A stretch of 64,000 nucleotides of DNA from CBDCDJ01 sp965215355 (GTDB taxonomy: Bacteria > Deinococcota > Deinococci > Deinococcales > Trueperaceae): the NCBI GenBank assembly GCA_965215355.1, contig CBDCDJ010000007.1:930001-994000 (forward strand), written 5' to 3'. The notes under the pieces are model-generated. The model was not told the DNA's origin. It worked only from the letters and a program-made list of their open reading frames with translations, and made no database searches. Below are positions 57,017 through 64,000 of this stretch, one piece after another. Position numbers and translations under genes: made by a program. The first letter of the stretch is position 1; the number at the start of each line of letters is the position of its first letter.

Positions 57017-59014
57017 GTGACCGACCCCGCCAAAACCGACCCTGTTCAAACCGTCAACGACCTCCGCCAGCGCCTGCGCGAAGCGAACTACAAGTATCAC
57101 GTCGAGAGTGCGCCGACCATTTCCGACGAAGAGTACGACGCGTTGCTGAACCGTTTGAAAACCTTGGAAGCTCAACACCCCGACCTGCTCACGCCGGACT
57201 CGCCCAGCCAGCAGGTCGGGGCTGCGCCGCAGTCGAGCTTTCGCAGCATTCAACATCCTACTCAAATGATGTCTTTGGACAACGCCTTCAACGAAGCCGA
57301 TGTGGAGCGGTTCGAGGCGAGCATTCGGCGCACGCTCGCTTTCGAGGGCGAGTTGGAGTATTTGGCCGAACTGAAAATCGACGGCTTGTCCGTCAACCTC
57401 TATTATGAGAACGGCACCCTCGTTTGGGCGGCGACGCGCGGCAACGGCCGCAGCGGGGAAGAGGTGACGTTTAATTTGTGGGGCGTCGCGGGCATTCCCA
57501 AACGGCTCGAGGCCCCGGCAGCGAGTCTGGAGGTGCGCGGCGAAGTTTACCTGTCCCGTAGCGAGTTCGCGCGCATCAACGCGGAGCGTGAAGAGGCGGG
57601 CGAGCCGCCGTTCAAAAACCCGCGCAACGCGGCGGCGGGCACGTTGCGCCAGCTCGATGTTAAAATAACGGCCTCTCGCAACTTGCAAGCTTACTTTTAC
57701 GGTGTGGGCTCGGCGCGAGACCTGCCGGTCGGCACGCAAGCCGAGTTGTTGGACTGGCTGAACGCGCAGGGCTTCCGCGTCAACCCCAAACGCCGACTCG
57801 TAAGGTCGGTCGAAGAAATTGAAGCCCTCCTGCGCGAGTGGCGTGAGCTGCGCCCCACCCTCGACTACGACGCCGACGGTGTGGTGCTCAAGGTGAACAG
57901 CCTCCACCTCCAGGACGAACTCGGCGCGACCAGCCGCGCGCCTAGATGGGCGATCGCTTACAAGTTCCCGGCGGAAGAGGTAGCGACGACGCTGTTGGGG
58001 ATTACCTTGCAGGTCGGCCGCACCGGCAAAATCACGCCGGTCGCCGAACTCGAGCCCCGCCTTTTAGAAGGTACTGAAGTCGCGCGGGCGACGCTCCACA
58101 ACCCCGGCTTCATCCGCGACCTGGACCTGCGCGTCGGCGACCGGGTGGTGGTTCACAAGTCGGGCGGCATCATCCCCGAAATCACCCAGGTGCTCACCGG
58201 GGAGCGGCTAGAAAGCCTCGAGCCCTACGCGTTTCCCACCGACTGCCCGGTTTGTCACGCCCCGCTCGTCGAGGACGGCGCGAACCTCCGCTGCGTCAAC
58301 CCGAGCTGTCCGGCCCAGCGCTCGCAGCGCATCAGCTACTACGCCTCACGCACCGCGCTCGACATCGAAGGATTGGCGGGCAAAACGGTCGAGCGGCTCA
58401 TCGAGGCGGGTTTGGTGACGAACATCGCCGACCTCTATACTTTGCGAAAAGAAGATTTGCTTGGACTCGAGGGCTTCGCGGAAGTTTCGGCAGAAAATTT
58501 GCTGACCGAAATAGAACGCTCGAAAACACCTTCGCTGACGCGCTTTTTGGTCGGTCTCGGTTTGCCCCACGTCGGGCAGCGCACGGCGGCCATATTGGCT
58601 CGAGCGTTCGGCTCGGTCGAGGCGCTACAGGATGCGACGGTCGAAGAACTCGCCGCCCTCCACGACATCGGTAAGGCGACCGCGGAAGCCGTTCACGACG
58701 CGCTGCACCAGGCGGACATGGTCGCGCTGCTGGCGGCGTTGCGCGAGCGGGGCGTCCGTCCGCAAGCAGCCGGTCAGCCCGTCGCCAAAACGCTGCAGGG
58801 CAAAACGTTCGTCCTCACCGGCACGCTGCAAGAACCGCGCGCGGTCGTCCAGGCGCGGCTCGAGGCTTTAGGAGCCCGCGTCGCCAGCTCGGTCAGCAAA
58901 AAGACCGACTACCTCGTCGCCGGGGAAAACGCCGGGTCGAAGCTGGACAAGGCGGAAGCGCTGAGCGTTAAAGTTATCGACGAAACGGAGTTAAAACAGC
59001 TTTTAGAAATTTAA
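57017..59014 (+). CDS. ligA: NAD-dependent DNA ligase LigA
   Basis: 665 residues. Ia domain at the start, adenylation domain with catalytic Lys120 (AELKIDGLSVNLYYENG), OB fold, four-cysteine zinc finger (CPVCHAPLV...CVNPSCPAQ, about residues 411-435), helix-hairpin-helix motifs (about 455-580) and a C-terminal BRCT domain (LQGKTFVLTGTLQEPRAVVQ onward, about 590-665). Seals nicks in replication and repair. The GTG start is fixed by the TATAAT box 6 nt upstream. Confidence 0.98.
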   Translation: MTDPAKTDPVQTVNDLRQRLREANYKYHVESAPTISDEEYDALLNRLKTLEAQHPDLLTPDSPSQQVGAAPQSSFRSIQHPTQMMSLDNAFNEADVERFEASIRRTLAFEGELEYLAELKIDGLSVNLYYENGTLVWAATRGNGRSGEEVTFNLWGVAGIPKRLEAPAASLEVRGEVYLSRSEFARINAEREEAGEPPFKNPRNAAAGTLRQLDVKITASRNLQAYFYGVGSARDLPVGTQAELLDWLNAQGFRVNPKRRLVRSVEEIEALLREWRELRPTLDYDADGVVLKVNSLHLQDELGATSRAPRWAIAYKFPAEEVATTLLGITLQVGRTGKITPVAELEPRLLEGTEVARATLHNPGFIRDLDLRVGDRVVVHKSGGIIPEITQVLTGERLESLEPYAFPTDCPVCHAPLVEDGANLRCVNPSCPAQRSQRISYYASRTALDIEGLAGKTVERLIEAGLVTNIADLYTLRKEDLLGLEGFAEVSAENLLTEIERSKTPSLTRFLVGLGLPHVGQRTAAILARAFGSVEALQDATVEELAALHDIGKATAEAVHDALHQADMVALLAALRERGVRPQAAGQPVAKTLQGKTFVLTGTLQEPRAVVQARLEALGARVASSVSKKTDYLVAGENAGSKLDKAEALSVKVIDETELKQLLEI

Positions 59015-59176
59015 GTCGAAACAGAAAATTCACGAACGGTCATATTGTGAATTATATTACTTACTGATTCTAACAAGTTGTTCAGTTTCAAGAGAAGACT
59101 TTATGTTCAGGACAACGCTTAGGGTGTTTTCTGCAAAGTAGTCGACACCCCTTGAAAGACGGAAAATCAGGTGGAG

Positions 59177-59500
59177 TCATAGCCATTCTTCAAACTCGAG
59201 GGAGAACCGAACAGCCTCCTCGACTTCCCGCATTCGCTCCCCGGACAAAGTCGTAATAAGGGGTCCCAGGTTGGTTTTCGGTACGGTTTGCAGGCTGTGC
59301 AAATCAACTGCACACTCGTTCATAAGACCGTCGTCCTCGTCGAGCAAGACTTCCGAAGGCACGTCACGAACGGTCGAGGTGATGGGTGCCACGGTGACAG
59401 CGTTCAAGACGCCGATGCTGCTGTTGCGGGTGAGAACCAGCACGGGACGGCGCTTGTCGGGAGCTTTGAAGGTGTACCACCTGACCTCGCCACGTTTCAC
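59177..59500 (-). CDS. MazF/PemK-type endoribonuclease toxin
   Basis: 107 residues, complete MazF fold: MKRGEVRWYTFKAPDKRRPV LVLTRN (catalytic Arg region), VAPITSTVRDVPSEVLLDED DGL and ECAVDLHSLQTVPKTNLG. GTG 59500 overlaps the antitoxin stop (GTGA). Cleaves mRNA at short motifs when free of antitoxin. Confidence 0.94.
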   Translation of the reverse strand: MKRGEVRWYTFKAPDKRRPVLVLTRNSSIGVLNAVTVAPITSTVRDVPSEVLLDEDDGLMNECAVDLHSLQTVPKTNLGPLITTLSGERMREVEEAVRFSLEFEEWL

Positions 59501-59760
59501 TCCTCAGCCCAGACCTGCTCACCGAGCCAGGGGTCGAGTTCGTCTTGCGTCTGCGGTTGCGCTCGGTAGCCCGCTGCGTCTCGAGCTTCCAACTCGCTTA
59601 TCGCCTCGCTACTTAAGCGGCGGGGCATCTTCTCGCGTACCAAATCCTCGAGCTGTTGCGAGACGCTACCTGCCCCTTTAGCGCGGCGAATGCCGAGGTA
59701 CTCGAGCACCTCCGAGGCTATATAGACAGTTGTGCGTTTTTTGTCACTCATGGTTGCCAT
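59497..59760 (-). CDS. Antitoxin of the MazF-type pair
   Basis: 87 residues (or 84 from ATG 59751). The first part, KKRTTVYIASEVLEYLGIRR, looks like a ribbon-helix-helix-type DNA-binding segment; the C-terminal half is acidic and disordered (TQDELDPWLGEQVWAEE), which would cover the toxin. It precedes and overlaps the toxin gene. TAAAGT lies 5 nt before ATG 59760. Family identity is from context more than from sequence. Confidence 0.8.
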   Translation of the reverse strand: MATMSDKKRTTVYIASEVLEYLGIRRAKGAGSVSQQLEDLVREKMPRRLSSEAISELEARDAAGYRAQPQTQDELDPWLGEQVWAEE

Positions 59761-59765
59761 AATTC

Positions 59766-59771
59766 ACTTTA
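59766..59771 (-). promoter_or_regulatory. -10 box TAAAGT before the antitoxin gene
   Basis: TAAAGT, 5 nt, ATG 59760; AT-rich surroundings. Leaderless, or short-leader if translation starts at ATG 59751. Confidence 0.4.
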
Positions 59772-59827
59772 ACATATTTATGTCATGACGTTTTTACATT
59801 ATTGTTAGTTTTTGTCTACTCAAAGCA

Positions 59828-59856
59828 CAGGCGTGAGGTTTATCTCCTCACGCCTG
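59828..59856 (-). terminator. Hairpin downstream of secA
   Basis: CAGGCGTGAGG and CCTCACGCCTG form an 11-bp stem with a 7-nt loop, 40 bp beyond the secA stop. There is no clean T-run, so termination strength is uncertain. Confidence 0.55.
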
Positions 59857-59897
59857 ACGAGTTGCTTGCTTTTTGAAACAAGTGATTTTACAAAAAC

Positions 59898-62687
<2,790 letters not shown>

Positions 62688-62911
62688 GGAGAACCTTTCT
62701 CGTTTTAACCCACGCTGGGGAGACACTGTAAGCCTTGCCTCCCGGTTCACAACACACCAGTTTAGCACGCCCTCACAACTCTTCCGTTAGGAAATCGACG
62801 CGCACTTTTCATCTTCTATGGTATAAGAAGCCTAGTGCTACAAACTATGTATCGCAGCTTGCCGTACGACAGGGCGCGGCCTGAGAGAATCACCTAGAAA
62901 GGCAGGGCACT

Positions 62912-63532
62912 ATGGCAAACACGAAAGTTGCAGTTATCTACTACAGCGCCACCGGCACGACCTACCAGCTGGCGAAAGCCATCGAGAAAGCCGCACAGGA
63001 CAAAGGGGCCGAGGTGCGGTTTCGCAAGGTGCGCGAACTCGCGCCGGAAGAGGCGATTGCTTCCAACGAGGGTTGGTCGCAGCACCGCCTCGAGACCCAA
63101 GACGTACCCGAGGCGAGTCTGGACGACCTCGAGTGGGCCGACGCCATCATCCTTGGCTCGCCGACGCGCTACGGACTACCCGCGGCGCAGCTCAAGCAGT
63201 TCATCGACACCACCGGGCCGCTCTGGGGTGCGGGCAAGCTCGGCAACAAAATCGTCTCCTCGTTCACCACCGCCGCGACCGCCCACGGCGGCCAGGAAAC
63301 GACGCTGGTTGCGCTCAACAACACCTTTTATCACTGGGGCTCGATTATCGTCGCGCCGGGCTACCTGGACCCCATCCAGTTCCAGGCGGGCAACCCTTAC
63401 GGCACGAGCTTCACGAGTCAGAACGGCGAACTCGACCCGGACGAGACCGCCCTCAAGGCCGCCAAGTTTCAGGCCGAGCGCGTCGTGCAGATTGCCACCG
63501 CCCTTAAAGAAGGCATGTTGCAAACTGCCTAA
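62912..63532 (+). CDS. wrbA: NAD(P)H:quinone oxidoreductase WrbA (flavodoxin-like)
   Basis: 206-residue FMN-dependent quinone reductase. FMN phosphate loop YYSATGTTYQLAKAI (residues 11-25), AIILGSPTRYGLPAAQLKQF IDTTGPLW and SSFTTAATAHGGQETTLVAL are characteristic of WrbA. It protects against quinone redox stress. Stand-alone gene, divergent from secA, with its own terminator. Confidence 0.96.
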   Translation: MANTKVAVIYYSATGTTYQLAKAIEKAAQDKGAEVRFRKVRELAPEEAIASNEGWSQHRLETQDVPEASLDDLEWADAIILGSPTRYGLPAAQLKQFIDTTGPLWGAGKLGNKIVSSFTTAATAHGGQETTLVALNNTFYHWGSIIVAPGYLDPIQFQAGNPYGTSFTSQNGELDPDETALKAAKFQAERVVQIATALKEGMLQTA

Positions 63533-63553
63533 AGCTACTTTGTAAGTGTTCGA

Positions 63554-63575
63554 GCCGAGAGAAATCTCGGCTTTT
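63554..63575 (+). terminator. Terminator after wrbA
   Basis: GCCGAGA-GAAA-TCTCGGC followed by TTTTC; a compact rho-independent terminator 20 bp beyond the wrbA stop. Confidence 0.88.
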
Positions 63576-63686
63576 CTTTGCTGGCTCGAGGCTGGCTTCG
63601 TAGATTTTTGAACCGAATGCCCGACACGGTCTTGGGAGAACGTAACGCTTCCCTCGAGGCTCGGGAAAGATTCCTTCAATTCGGTT

Positions 63687-63692
63687 TATAAT
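63687..63692 (+). promoter_or_regulatory. -10 box TATAAT upstream of the last binding-protein gene
   Basis: TATAAT 78 nt before ATG 63770, leaving a leader that could hold an operator. No good -35 at 17 bp. Confidence 0.5.
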
Positions 63693-63769
63693 GCCGTCAA
63701 ACAAAGAGTCAGGGAGGTCGTAAGTCGTTTGAGGTCGGTTCAAAACATTCATCTCACCGGAGGTCGTTT

Positions 63770-64000
63770 ATGAAGAAATACGTCGTCGCTCTTGTCGCTT
63801 TGCTGATAGTCGCTTTTGCCGCCGCGCAGTCGGGCTCGCTCACGATTGAGAGCTGGCGCAACGACGACCTGAAAATCTGGCGCGACACCATTATCCCGGC
63901 CTTTAACGAAAAGTATCCCGACATTCAAGTGACCTTCGCGCCGAGCGCCCCGGCCGAGTACAACGCGGTACTGGCGTCCAAGCTCGAGGCGGGCACCGCG
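63770..64000 (+). CDS. Sugar ABC transporter substrate-binding protein, 3' end cut by window
   Basis: The first 77 residues of a family-1 solute-binding protein. Signal peptide MKKYVVALVALLIVAFAAAQ, then SLTIESWRNDDLKIWRDTII PAFNEKYPDIQVTFAPSAPA EYN, the typical first lobe of MalE-like proteins. GGAGG precedes ATG 63770. The remainder and any permease genes lie beyond the window. Confidence 0.92.
   Translation, partial: MKKYVVALVALLIVAFAAAQSGSLTIESWRNDDLKIWRDTIIPAFNEKYPDIQVTFAPSAPAEYNAVLASKLEAGTA

Overview
The window is a 64 kb stretch of a GC-rich (about 60-65%), gene-dense bacterial chromosome. Most genes lie on the minus strand in tight, often ATGA/GTGA-coupled operons. The gene set suits a member of Deinococcota (Deinococcus-Thermus), possibly a Truepera-like lineage: a TrmB with a long C-terminal extension, a THUMP-type RNA methyltransferase, a NurA-like protein, a DUF4388/PATAN protein, many sugar ABC transporters, and many TANNNT boxes 5-8 nt before start codons, as expected for leaderless mRNAs. 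This placement is inference; no rRNA is present to confirm it.

Layout. 1-1299: two sugar permeases on the plus strand with clearly lower GC, ending at a junction with a broken oxidoreductase gene. 1490-6486: a sugar ABC transporter (binding protein, two permeases), a PhyH-type dioxygenase and a divergent AraC regulator. 6574-9926: an aldolase - Gfo/Idh dehydrogenase - PfkB kinase operon followed by a decayed sugar-binding protein gene. 9996-18014: housekeeping genes (YfiH, DUF1684, TrmB, DUF4388, nitrilase, DNA glycosylase, DJ-1/PfpI, MoeA, HemW). 18212-21818: a second sugar ABC transporter. 22024-27675: glycosyltransferase, RNA methyltransferase, sulfotransferase-like protein, FprA-type reductase, NurA-like protein. 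27834-32150: penicillin-acylase family enzyme, SRP RNA, NUDIX, a RHH/PIN toxin-antitoxin pair and a TctA remnant. 32213-35366: recR, ybaB and dnaX; dnaX carries a textbook -1 frameshift signal. 35540-35816: tRNA-His and tRNA-Leu. 35914-40374: gap, a metzincin-like membrane protein, NUDIX genes and ribF.

40533-54799 is the division and cell wall (dcw) cluster, transcribed mraZ-rsmH-ftsL-ftsI-murF-mraY-murD-ftsW-murG-murC-murB-ftsQ-ftsA-ftsZ, without murE, and preceded by three MraZ boxes. It is followed (55090-64000) by RNase P RNA, a BMP-family binding protein, ligA, a MazEF-type pair, secA, wrbA and the start of another sugar-binding protein.

The observations most worth a second look are: the dnaX frameshift element that adds about 185 residues (tau versus gamma); a family of short palindromes with a conserved GTATCAT loop found in RNase P RNA, the tRNA spacer and the ftsA-ftsZ gap; strong over-representation of CTCGAG; three gene remnants; and two enzymes lacking a key catalytic residue.
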